Below are positions 24,598 to 32,469 of a stretch of DNA of 64,000 bases, piece after piece. The notes beneath the pieces are model-generated. The model was not told where the DNA came from and did not search any database. It was given only the letters and a program-made list of their open reading frames with translations. The stretch covers positions 1 to 64,000 of the forward strand of contig JAJVIK010000006.1 in the NCBI GenBank assembly GCA_022072055.1, given 5' to 3'. Position 1 is the stretch's first letter. Each line of letters opens with the position of its first letter. Source of the DNA: a bacterium. Its GTDB lineage: Bacteria; Hinthialibacterota; Hinthialibacteria; OLB16. The translations under genes were made by a program, and so were the position numbers.

Positions 24598-26965
24598 CTT
24601 TTTCCGCCGTTTCTTGTTCGCGCAGAAGGCGAACATCCAGCGGCTCGCCGGACCGGATTCGGAGGTCGCGGTGGGGGAAGGGAATCTCGATCCCCGCCTC
24701 ACGGAAGTACTTGTCGATCATGAAGCGCAGATCGCTCTCCACCACCAGCCGGTTGGTGTCCGCGGACTGCTGAATCCAGAACTGAAGAACGAAATCAAGT
24801 CCGTTGTCCCCGAAGTTTGTCAGCAGAACCAACGGCTCGGGCTTCTTAAGTACCTTCCCGTGTTCGTCCGCAACCTTGCGCAGAACCTTGGCTACTTCCC
24901 GGGTGGCGCTCCCATACGCAACGGACACGGCGATCTGGGTCCGCACCGTGGAGTCCGAGGCCGTCCAGTTGATCACGTTGTTCTGAAGCAGGGAACTGTT
25001 CGGAACAAAGATGTCCACATTGCTCGCGGTGCGCACATGGGTGCAGCGCGGTCCGATCCGCACCACGCTGGCCATGGTTCCGGAGAGGTCGATCAGGTCG
25101 CCCTCCTGTATCGGACGCTCGATGAGCAGGATCAACCCGCTGATGAAGTTGTTGATGACATGCTGGCTCCCGAACCCGAAGCCGATGGCCAGCGCTCCGC
25201 CCACGAAGGTGAACAGGGTCAGGGGAACATTGGCCACCTTGAGCGCAATCACGCTGGAAAGCGCGAGCAGCACGTAATACGTGATGGACCGGAGCGCCGA
25301 GGCCGCTCCCTTGGCCAAACGCGAGCGCTTCAGGACACGCTCCTCGAACGATCGCGTGAGGCGGCGCGAGACAAAAAACCCAAACACGAATAGGATCGCC
25401 GCGGTGAGAATCTTCCCCACAGTGACCCCCTGGCTCTCGATCAGGGGGAAGTTCCACCCCCAAGCCAGGACCTTACGAATCTGCTTGAACCATTCCCGCG
25501 GACTCCAATCCGCCACATCGCGCGAAATCTCCGCGATCAGCTTTTCATTTAGCCTCCGGGTCTCCTCGATGCTCTGAAGGTTGTCCTCCTCCAGGCGGAC
25601 CAGGGCGGTGAGATGTCTCTGCTGCGCCTCCAACCATCGGACCACTGCGGGATCGGGCGCCGGACTTCCCTCCTTGGCGGTCGCGATCCGCTCCTCCAAG
25701 GCGCGCAAGTCTCGTCGCAGATCGGCAATCACCGAGGCTTGGCGGCCATGCGCGAAGGTGAGCTGCTCCAGGGTTTCGCGCGAGGCCTTCTCCCAGGCGC
25801 CCAATTCTTCGGGAACGGTCTCCTCGTTGACCGTGACCTTGCGGCGGCGCCAGACCTCGCGCTGATCCGACAGGCGTTGAAGACGCTCGCCGAGGATTGC
25901 CACCTCACGCTGGCGCAGGGCGCGTTCGCGACGGCGCGCCTCGACCTCTTCCTTGAGCGCCGGGTCCGCTCCGCCCGAGGCCTCCAGCCGCTCCCGCGCC
26001 CGCGAAAAGATCGCCTCGGAGTCCACCCGCTCCATTTCCGCCGCGGCCTTGCGTGTGTTCAGGTCAAACTCGCGTCTGCGGATGGTCGCGAGCGCCTCCT
26101 CCAGATCCTGTTGGGTGAAAAGCGCCGCTTCCTCCAACTGGTTCACGCGCGCCCGAAGGCCCGATAGCCGCAACCGAAAAAGGTCCCGCTCGGCCCTTTC
26201 GCCATCCAGCTCATACTCGCGCAGGCGGAGGGTTTCGGAGGCCGCTCGAGTCTCCGCCTCCGCCGCATTCCACTTCTCGGACAAGAGGATGCGCGCGGCC
26301 TCATCGCTGCTGCCGTCCAACGCCTCTCGGGCGGCTTTGGAGGCTCGTTCGGCCTCCTGAAACGACTTGCGCGCGTCCGCAACCGCCGATTCCCGACCCT
26401 TGACCCGCTCCTCAACCGTCTTCTCACGGCCCTCCTCGGCGGCGAGGTCATCGCGCAGCTTGTCGAGAACCAGAAAGGAGGGTTTGGCAAGGTCGGCCTG
26501 TTGGTTCTGGACAATCTCCAGCTCCACCTGGGGTTTGCTTCCGGCCAGTGTCTGACCGGTCTGCAAGGCGGCGGCCTGCTGGCCGAGAACCAGACGGATT
26601 CGTTCGAGGACCTCGAGGCGATGGTCGAGGGTGGTTTTGAACTCGGAGGTGTCGGTCGCCGCGAGGGTCTTGAGCGTGGCGCTGACCGCGGCGATCTCCT
26701 CCGCCAGCGCGGCGCGTTTTTCCTCAACCCGCAGCTCTTTGGGTGAGATTTGGGTTGCGGTCGGGCTGGGTCCCACGGTCGGCGTGGGAGTTGGTCTCTG
26801 CGTGCGGGTCGCGCGGGGCTGCGCCTCTGCCGCCTCGCCCGCGAAGAGACGCGCCGCAAACGCCGGAAGGCAGTCGCGTATCCCGCCGCCACCAAAGATG
26901 CCGCAAGTGGCAAGCGCTACAGGCAGCAGCCGTAACCATTGAACTTGAAGGTGGTTCTTACGCAC
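24587..26965 (-). CDS. MscS-family mechanosensitive channel with long periplasmic coiled coil
   Basis: 792 residues, GTG start. Signal peptide ~1-45, then a Pro/Thr-rich linker (TPTPTVGPSPTATQIS). Residues ~75-480 are almost entirely heptad coiled coil, as in the large MscK/YbiO-like members. Membrane helices follow at ~510-590 (ILTAAILFVFGFFVSRRL, YYVLLALSSVIALKVANVPL). The MscS core is unmistakable: GGALAIGFGFGSQHVINNFI, LIERPIQEGDLIDLSGTMAS, ASNVDIFVPNSSLL, then a cytoplasmic vestibule. It should open under membrane tension to release solutes. The stop overlaps the ABC ATPase start by 11 nt, so the two are translationally coupled. The start codon is 6 nt from a TAGACT -10. Confidence 0.92.
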   Translation of the reverse strand: MRKNHLQVQWLRLLPVALATCGIFGGGGIRDCLPAFAARLFAGEAAEAQPRATRTQRPTPTPTVGPSPTATQISPKELRVEEKRAALAEEIAAVSATLKTLAATDTSEFKTTLDHRLEVLERIRLVLGQQAAALQTGQTLAGSKPQVELEIVQNQQADLAKPSFLVLDKLRDDLAAEEGREKTVEERVKGRESAVADARKSFQEAERASKAAREALDGSSDEAARILLSEKWNAAEAETRAASETLRLREYELDGERAERDLFRLRLSGLRARVNQLEEAALFTQQDLEEALATIRRREFDLNTRKAAAEMERVDSEAIFSRARERLEASGGADPALKEEVEARRRERALRQREVAILGERLQRLSDQREVWRRRKVTVNEETVPEELGAWEKASRETLEQLTFAHGRQASVIADLRRDLRALEERIATAKEGSPAPDPAVVRWLEAQQRHLTALVRLEEDNLQSIEETRRLNEKLIAEISRDVADWSPREWFKQIRKVLAWGWNFPLIESQGVTVGKILTAAILFVFGFFVSRRLTRSFEERVLKRSRLAKGAASALRSITYYVLLALSSVIALKVANVPLTLFTFVGGALAIGFGFGSQHVINNFISGLILLIERPIQEGDLIDLSGTMASVVRIGPRCTHVRTASNVDIFVPNSSLLQNNVINWTASDSTVRTQIAVSVAYGSATREVAKVLRKVADEHGKVLKKPEPLVLLTNFGDNGLDFVLQFWIQQSADTNRLVVESDLRFMIDKYFREAGIEIPFPHRDLRIRSGEPLDVRLLREQETAEKDAD

Positions 26966-26971
26966 GAGCCC

Positions 26972-26977
26972 AGTCTA
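26972..26977 (-). promoter_or_regulatory. -10 element of a probably leaderless promoter (MscS-type gene)
   Basis: TAGACT on the minus strand lies 6 nt from the GTG start codon at 26965, without a Shine-Dalgarno sequence. No good -35 is seen at 16-18 nt, so the element is suggestive rather than proven. Confidence 0.35.
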
Positions 26978-27068
26978 CACAACCTACCACAGGGATTGCC
27001 CTCTTGGCAGGCTGCCCTCACAACGAGGCTACCGGAACGTAATTCTCCGAAAAGATTTTATTTTACAC

Positions 27069-27096
27069 TTGACAAATTTCATGTGCGGTATAGACT
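27069..27096 (+). promoter_or_regulatory. Promoter of the LVIVD/dockerin-like gene
   Basis: A perfect TTGACA (27069-27074) is followed after 16 nt by TAGACT (27091-27096). The surrounding 60 bp are AT-rich compared with the window. The leader to the ATG at 27121 is ~18 nt. Confidence 0.6.
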
Positions 27097-27120
27097 TAAT
27101 CAGCGTGGGGGTGATGAACG

Positions 27121-28257
27121 ATGAGACCTTTCCAGACCTTCCTGTTTCCCTGCTCCCTCTTCCTGTTCACCGGCGTGGCTCTGAATGGGCCGGTCACAGC
27201 CCAAGGATACAATGTGGACTTGCTGCTATCTCGGGAAGTAACGGGTGTTGGGAACTCGGCTTCCGACATGGCCCTTGTCGGTGACAAGATCTACTTTTCC
27301 ACCAGCGGGGGGAATGTTTACTACTCCCTCCTGGAGGCGAGTACGGGCGAAACCCCATTTGGACCACCGCAGATCATTTCCAATGGCTTCCCGTGGTTGG
27401 CGGGAGGCGCGAGCCATATCTACACTCTGGGAGCAGACATGCGGATCTGGGAGCACCAACCGGGAGACCAACCTCCCGACCTGATCTCAAATAAGGCTTA
27501 CGAGGGCGCGCTGCCAAGAATGTCCACCGGCAACGATTATGCCCTGCTCGTTACAACTCTCATCCAACCTCCCCATAACCTCGACCTGTTCCAGGTCTGG
27601 AGCCTCGCCGATCCCGCGGATCCGACTTTCCTGGGGGCAGTTGAAATCCCGCCCGCGGAGAACAAACCCGGTCCGGTCATCGAGCCGGATGCCCCCCTGC
27701 GGATCGGCGCTCGCGCTCTCGTTCCCGGAGGCATGGCGGGCATGCTGGTGATCGATATTTCGGACCCTAGCTCTCCTGTCTTGGAGAATATCGTCATGAC
27801 TCCAGACTACCTTTCCGATATCGAGGTCAGCGGGTCTGTCGGTTATTTGGCGGTTGGCGATTCCGGTGTCCAAGTCGTGGACCTGGCCGATCCAGGCAAC
27901 CCTCAGTTGATCGGCCGGATCGACACCACGGACCAAAGTCGGTTTGTCCATTGTTGGCGTGATGACCTGCTCCTGGTCGGCGAAAACGAGACAGCCTTGC
28001 TTGTGTTTGATGTCTCCGACCCAAGCAAACCCAAACTTGTGGGAAGGTGGGGCGGCGGACCGAAACAAACCTTTGCGCTGACCGCCAGGGTCTCCTTGAT
28101 CTACGGCCTATTCCACTCACACGGCGCCACCATCTCAGCCTTCGGCTACCGTGGGCCCACCCCCATCCCCGGAAGGCAGGCCCCGCATGATGTCAATGGA
28201 GATAAGCGAATCAACGCCAGCGACCTCCTCATCCTCGCCGAGGAATGGAATCCCTAA
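27121..28257 (+). CDS. Secreted LVIVD-repeat protein with C-terminal dockerin-like EF-hand
   Basis: 378 residues. Signal peptide ~1-28 (FLFPCSLFLFTGVALNGPVTA|Q). The body has LVIVD-type propeller repeats: MLVIDISDPSSPVLENIV, VGYLAVGDSGVQVVDLADPG and LLVFDVSDPSKPKLVGRW. The last ~25 residues, HDVNGDKRINASDLLILAEE followed by WNP, form one dockerin-like Ca loop (DVNGDKRINASDL), the tail typical of cell-surface proteins in Planctomycetota and Hydrogenedentota-like genomes. It is a likely surface or matrix protein; no enzyme motif is seen. A strong promoter is at 27069-27096. Downstream a 14-bp palindrome occurs before the next gene. Confidence 0.82.
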   Translation: MRPFQTFLFPCSLFLFTGVALNGPVTAQGYNVDLLLSREVTGVGNSASDMALVGDKIYFSTSGGNVYYSLLEASTGETPFGPPQIISNGFPWLAGGASHIYTLGADMRIWEHQPGDQPPDLISNKAYEGALPRMSTGNDYALLVTTLIQPPHNLDLFQVWSLADPADPTFLGAVEIPPAENKPGPVIEPDAPLRIGARALVPGGMAGMLVIDISDPSSPVLENIVMTPDYLSDIEVSGSVGYLAVGDSGVQVVDLADPGNPQLIGRIDTTDQSRFVHCWRDDLLLVGENETALLVFDVSDPSKPKLVGRWGGGPKQTFALTARVSLIYGLFHSHGATISAFGYRGPTPIPGRQAPHDVNGDKRINASDLLILAEEWNP

Positions 28258-28290
28258 GAACCTGACCTGGCGCGTCATCCTGGTTGACGG

Positions 28291-28304
28291 TGGGGTTAAC
28301 CCCA
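28291..28304. other. Perfect 14-bp palindrome TGGGGTTAACCCCA
   Basis: It lies in the 156-bp gap between the LVIVD gene and the DUF2298 gene. It could be an operator for the gene at 28414 or a short stem ending the upstream transcript. No T-run follows, so I do not call it a terminator. Confidence 0.45.
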
Positions 28305-28413
28305 TCGCCCCGGCCCGCTAGGATTCCCGATCACCCGGCGGTCCAGAGCCTCGGCCCGCGGATCGCCGGTCGTTTCCAGTTCCCGCTTCTTCACCTGATG
28401 GAGGACCCTTGCG

Positions 28414-31400
28414 ATGGGTGACCTTCTGCGCTGGTGGCTGACCCTGGAATTCTTCGGGATGGTGGGTCTTCCGCTCGTGGCTTGGCTCTTTCCCGGCTTG
28501 CGGGATCGAGGCGTCAGTCTGTGTCGGATTGTCGGGCTCGTGACAGTCGCCTATCCGGTCTGGCTTCTCTCCCATGCCGGGGACATCTTCAGCACCGCGC
28601 TCATCGTGGTTCTCTTCTTTCTTCTCGGGCTGGTTTCGCTCGTGGTCTTTCTTCTCGATCTCCCGCGCTGGCGCGAGGCCATGGAGAGGCCCGGCGAGCT
28701 GATTGTCTCCGAACTTGTTTTCCACTCCGCCTTTCTCCTCCTCGCGCTGATCCGAGCCTATAACCCCGAAATCGAGGGGATGTGGAAGGGCGGCGGGTCC
28801 GAGAAATTCATGGACCTGAATTTCGTCAACAGCATCCTCAACAGCGCCGGGTTCCCCCCGCGCGACAACTGGCTCGCCGGATTCCCGATCAATTACTACT
28901 ACTACGGCTACTACCTCGCGGCGGTGCTCATCAAGCTCACGGGGGTGCTCCCCCATGTGGGCTACAATCTGATGGTGGTGACCGTGTACGCCCTCGCGGT
29001 TCAAGGGCTGTGGGGGCTGCTGCGAAACCTCGGCTGCAAGTGGTATTGGGCCCTTGCCGGGATCTGGTTCGCCTTCTTCGCCACCAATCTGAAGGCGCCG
29101 GGTCTGTCCATCGAGGAGCACGGAACCATGCTCCCCTGGCGCGCGAGTCGCGTGATCGACCTCCCGAACGACCGCACCATCAATGAGTTCCCTTGGTTCA
29201 GCTTTCTGTGGAGCGACCTTCATGGCCACCTCTCCGGCTTTCCTTTCCAGACCGCCCTACTCGGTTTGTGCTGGGGCGCGGTGGCCTCGGCCGGAGCGAT
29301 CCGCGCCTCGCGAGCCGTCTGGAGCGCGCTGCTCCTCTCGCTGGTCTATGGGGCCAGCGTCGTGGGAAACGCCTGGGATGCCCCGGCCTTCGCGGTGGTC
29401 ATTGTCTTCTCCGCGCTCGCCTCGTTTCCCGTTGTGGCCATTTCAAGTCGGATCAAGGACTTGGTTTTCTCGCTGTTTCTCAGGCTGCTTGCCGTGGCGG
29501 GAGTCTTTCTGCTGTTCTACCGCCCCTTCTTCAGCCACTTCATCCCGCCCACCTCGGGGTACAACCTGGTTCCCTGGGAAACAAAGACTCCGCTCGGCCT
29601 GCTTCTTCTGATCTTCGGAGCGGCCTTCGGCGCCCTCCTACTCCCGACTGTAGGGAATGCCGCGCGTGTCCTATCCGATCTGTTCTCCGCGAAAATATCC
29701 GCCGAAGCCGACACGCGCCAAGGCCAGTCCGGCAGAACGGTGATCCTCGTGGCCACGGTGGTGGGAACGCTCGTGTGGGCGGTCGGACTCCTGTATGTCA
29801 GGAGCAGAACGGGGACCCTCTCGGGGACCCTTTCCCCGGCGCTGCTCGGCTCCCTCCTGCTTCTGGCGCTTCTATGGCTCCTGCGCTGCTGGGCGGGGGA
29901 TCGCGGCGAAAAGGAGGAAGCCGGCGCGGAGCGCTTTGTGAGTCTGCTCCTGTTCCTCGCGACCGGCCTGATCCTGACCTGCGAGTTTGTGGTGGTGAAG
30001 GATTTCTATGGCGGGGACTCGCTGAGGATGAACACCATCTTCAAGTTTCACCTCCAGGCCTGGGTGCTTCTCGCCATCACCCTCGCGTTCGCGAGCGACC
30101 GCTTCCTCACCTTGATGCGTGGCGTCATTCCCGATCGGCGCGCCCTGGGGCTCACAGGCGCGGTTCTTCAGGCCGGGATCGTGGTTGTTTTCGTGGTCTG
30201 GACCGCGGTCGGATCCTGGAAACTCCTGGTGGTCAAGTGCTCCCACTTTGAGTCCAAACCGACCCTTGATGGACTTGCTTACGCTTTCCCGGAGGAGAGC
30301 GAAAGGAGGGTGGTTGGAGAGCGCGATATGAGCACCGAGGATGGCCGCGCGATCCTCTGGCTGCTCGACCTTCAGCGCTTCGAGTATGACCCCAAGCGAA
30401 TCATCCTGGAGTCCCCCGGCGATCCCTATTCGATCTATGGGAGAGTCTCCGCTTTCTCGGGCATCCCCACCCCGCTTGGCGTCCCGAACCATGAGGGCAT
30501 CTGGAACGGAAAGAAGGTCGAGGCGAGCTCCGAAATCAAGGCCCGGAGCCGGGATGTGGAAACCATCTATCGGACCAACGATTTCCGAAAGGCCAAGCAG
30601 CTGCTCGAGAAGTACGGTGTCACCCATGTGTTCTGGGGGACTGTCGAAAGGCGCAAGTTTGGGGCCGCCGCGCGGAAGAAGTTCGAGAAATACATGGTTG
30701 CCCTCAAGACCTTCGAGGACACCACGATCTACTCCGGCTACCAGGATGTCCCGATCCAAGAGGATTTTGTGGAGGAAGTCCCGCCGCGTCCGCTGGCCGA
30801 GGCGCGGGAACTCGTTGACCCCAGCCACCCGTTCGATCAGCCGCGCGGGATCACGGTCGGACCGGATGGATCCGTGTATGTCTGCAACAGCAAGAAAGGG
30901 ACAGTCGAGGTCTTCTCCGCCGAGGGAACCTGGCGGCGGACCATCGGCGCGCCGGGGCAATCTCCGGGGAGCGGGCAGCTTTCCCCCGAGTATTCCGGTC
31001 CCGGAGGGGTCGCGGTGGGACCGGATGGGGCCCTCTATGTGGCCGACACCTGGAACCACCGCGTGGCGGTCTTCGCCCCGGATGGAACTTACCAACGCGA
31101 GATCCAGGGGGACTTTTGGGGACCCCGGAACTTGGCCTTCTTCAAGGACCTCCTGATTGTGGCCGACACCGGGAAGCACCGCTTGGTGGCGCTTCGACCG
31201 GATGGGAGCGCCCCACGTCCGATTGGACAGCAGGGCAGGGGCCTTGGGGAGTTCACCGAGCCTGTCGGGCTGGCGGTTCATGGGGACAGCCTCTTTGTCG
31301 CCGATGTGGGCAACCAACGTGTCCAGGTTCTTGGTCCGGACTTCCTGCCTCGCGCGGAGTTCCCGGTTCTGGGGTGGGAGGATCAGGTCGGGACCGAGGC

Positions 31401-31620
31401 CTACATGGCGTTTGATTCCGCTGGGCGGCTCTGGTTGACCGACTCCGGGGGAAATCGTGTCCAGAGGTATTCGGCGGAGGGGAAACTGGAGGCGGTTTTT
31501 GGCCCCGTGTGTCCCCCGACGGGGACTCTGCGCGCCGTCAAGGGGATCGCCCTTCGTGGGGAGGAGATCCTCCTCTCTGATTTCGGGAACAACCGTTTGG
31601 TGATCTGGAGGGAGAACTAG
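28414..31620 (+). CDS. DUF2298 (Chlor_Arch_YYY) polytopic membrane protein fused to NHL repeats
   Basis: 1068 residues, ATG 28414 behind GGAGGACCC. Residues ~1-600 hold a dozen or more membrane helices and the hallmark Tyr run INYYYYGYYLAAVLIKL (Tyr 161-164), with FPWFSFLWSDLHGHLSGFPF further on. The family is known from Chloroflexi and archaea and has no established function; the topology resembles GT-C glycosyltransferases. Residues ~620-790 form a soluble segment. From ~800 there are five or six NHL-type propeller repeats (GITVGPDGSVYVCNSKKGTV, GVAVGPDGALYVADTWNHRV, GLAVHGDSLFVADVGNQRVQ), probably facing outward. A glycan- or protein-modifying role is an inference from topology. The stop codon lies inside a dispersed repeat (31617-31644). 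Confidence 0.85.
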   Translation: MGDLLRWWLTLEFFGMVGLPLVAWLFPGLRDRGVSLCRIVGLVTVAYPVWLLSHAGDIFSTALIVVLFFLLGLVSLVVFLLDLPRWREAMERPGELIVSELVFHSAFLLLALIRAYNPEIEGMWKGGGSEKFMDLNFVNSILNSAGFPPRDNWLAGFPINYYYYGYYLAAVLIKLTGVLPHVGYNLMVVTVYALAVQGLWGLLRNLGCKWYWALAGIWFAFFATNLKAPGLSIEEHGTMLPWRASRVIDLPNDRTINEFPWFSFLWSDLHGHLSGFPFQTALLGLCWGAVASAGAIRASRAVWSALLLSLVYGASVVGNAWDAPAFAVVIVFSALASFPVVAISSRIKDLVFSLFLRLLAVAGVFLLFYRPFFSHFIPPTSGYNLVPWETKTPLGLLLLIFGAAFGALLLPTVGNAARVLSDLFSAKISAEADTRQGQSGRTVILVATVVGTLVWAVGLLYVRSRTGTLSGTLSPALLGSLLLLALLWLLRCWAGDRGEKEEAGAERFVSLLLFLATGLILTCEFVVVKDFYGGDSLRMNTIFKFHLQAWVLLAITLAFASDRFLTLMRGVIPDRRALGLTGAVLQAGIVVVFVVWTAVGSWKLLVVKCSHFESKPTLDGLAYAFPEESERRVVGERDMSTEDGRAILWLLDLQRFEYDPKRIILESPGDPYSIYGRVSAFSGIPTPLGVPNHEGIWNGKKVEASSEIKARSRDVETIYRTNDFRKAKQLLEKYGVTHVFWGTVERRKFGAAARKKFEKYMVALKTFEDTTIYSGYQDVPIQEDFVEEVPPRPLAEARELVDPSHPFDQPRGITVGPDGSVYVCNSKKGTVEVFSAEGTWRRTIGAPGQSPGSGQLSPEYSGPGGVAVGPDGALYVADTWNHRVAVFAPDGTYQREIQGDFWGPRNLAFFKDLLIVADTGKHRLVALRPDGSAPRPIGQQGRGLGEFTEPVGLAVHGDSLFVADVGNQRVQVLGPDFLPRAEFPVLGWEDQVGTEAYMAFDSAGRLWLTDSGGNRVQRYSAEGKLEAVFGPVCPPTGTLRAVKGIALRGEEILLSDFGNNRLVIWREN

Positions 31621-31644
31621 AGCGCTTCTCATTCGGATGTAGAG
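31617..31644 (+). repeat. Dispersed intergenic repeat, copy A
   Basis: It begins CTAGAGCGCTTCTCA, overlapping the stop codon of the preceding gene, and matches 63924-63951 at 22 of the first 26 positions. Weaker similarity continues for ~50 nt. It is followed by a gap with no gene before the pal stop at 31743. Confidence 0.65.
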
Positions 31645-31742
31645 CTCGTTCCTGGAGAGGTGCGGTCTCTCGCCCCCGGACACAACCGAGCGTGCCCCTC
31701 CAAGGCCCTACACGATAACGTCAACCGCTCTGGTTCGGAAAA

Positions 31743-32339
31743 CTACCCCGCGACTTTGAACTCCACCCTTCGGTTCTGGCTCCAGGCGGATTCGCCGCTC
31801 CCCGGCATTGCGGGTCGCAGCTCCCCGTAGGAGATAATGTCGATTCGGCTGGGGCTGATTCCCTGGCTGATCAGGTACTCCCGGACCGCCAGGGCGCGGT
31901 TTTCGCCGAGCGCTTGGTTGTATTCCTCGGTGCCCCGTTCATCGCAGTGACCCTCGAGCAGGACACGCACCGAGGACCGTGAGCGGAGATAGCTCACATT
32001 GTCCGACAAGACGCGGCGCGCCTCGGAGGAGAGGTCGTAGCGGTTGTAAGCGAAGTAAACCGTGGCAAGGTTCGGGTCGCTCGACCATTCCCCAGAGTAA
32101 GGACGATCGGTCAAACCCTGCTCCCCGGTCATCCCGCTCCATTCATCCTCCCCGGCGGGCGCCCCGGACCGATCTGAACCCAGTCCGGAATCCGCGAAGC
32201 TGTCTTCCGCCGGTTCATCAAAGTCGGACCCGAAATCCGAGAGACTTGGGCTGGTTTGCTTGGCCTTCTTGGAGCAACCCTCCGAAAACAACGCGACCAG
32301 TGCGACAAGCGCGAGCACAAGAAAACTGAATCGATTCAT
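31743..32339 (-). CDS. pal: Peptidoglycan-associated lipoprotein, OmpA/Pal family
   Basis: 198 residues from the ATG at 32339, preceded by GAAGGGTGTCACC. Lipobox LFSEGC puts Cys ~21 as the anchor. A ~75-residue Asp/Ser/Gly-rich linker follows, then the OmpA-like domain: TVYFAYNRYDLSSEARRVLS, VRVLLEGHCDERGTEEYNQA, LGENRALAVREYLISQGI, RIDIISYGELRPA. The conserved Asp and Arg that hold diaminopimelate are present (CDERGT, SQNRRVEF). It tethers the outer membrane to peptidoglycan as part of Tol-Pal and so supports a Gram-negative envelope. No other tol gene is adjacent. A promoter lies at 32413-32440. Confidence 0.92.
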   Translation of the reverse strand: MNRFSFLVLALVALVALFSEGCSKKAKQTSPSLSDFGSDFDEPAEDSFADSGLGSDRSGAPAGEDEWSGMTGEQGLTDRPYSGEWSSDPNLATVYFAYNRYDLSSEARRVLSDNVSYLRSRSSVRVLLEGHCDERGTEEYNQALGENRALAVREYLISQGISPSRIDIISYGELRPAMPGSGESAWSQNRRVEFKVAG

Positions 32340-32412
32340 GGTGACACCCTTCAATCGTTGCGGGCCGCGGAGGCCGAAACACCCCGCCGCCGGGGCCTTT
32401 GGGAAACGAAGT

Positions 32413-32440
32413 ATTCTAGCCGGATGCGCAAAACCCTCAA
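32413..32440 (-). promoter_or_regulatory. pal promoter
   Basis: On the minus strand TTGAGG (32440-32435), 16-nt spacer, TAGAAT (32418-32413), with a leader of ~65 nt to the pal ATG at 32339. It lies before the stop of the kinase gene, so pal can be transcribed on its own. Confidence 0.5.
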
Positions 32441-32469
32441 GCCGGTTCGTTGAAAATCCATCCGGTCGC

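Noticed and set aside
29872-31683. 603-codon minus-strand frame opposite the NHL part of the DUF2298 gene
   Set aside because: It is a mirror frame of repetitive GC-rich coding sequence.
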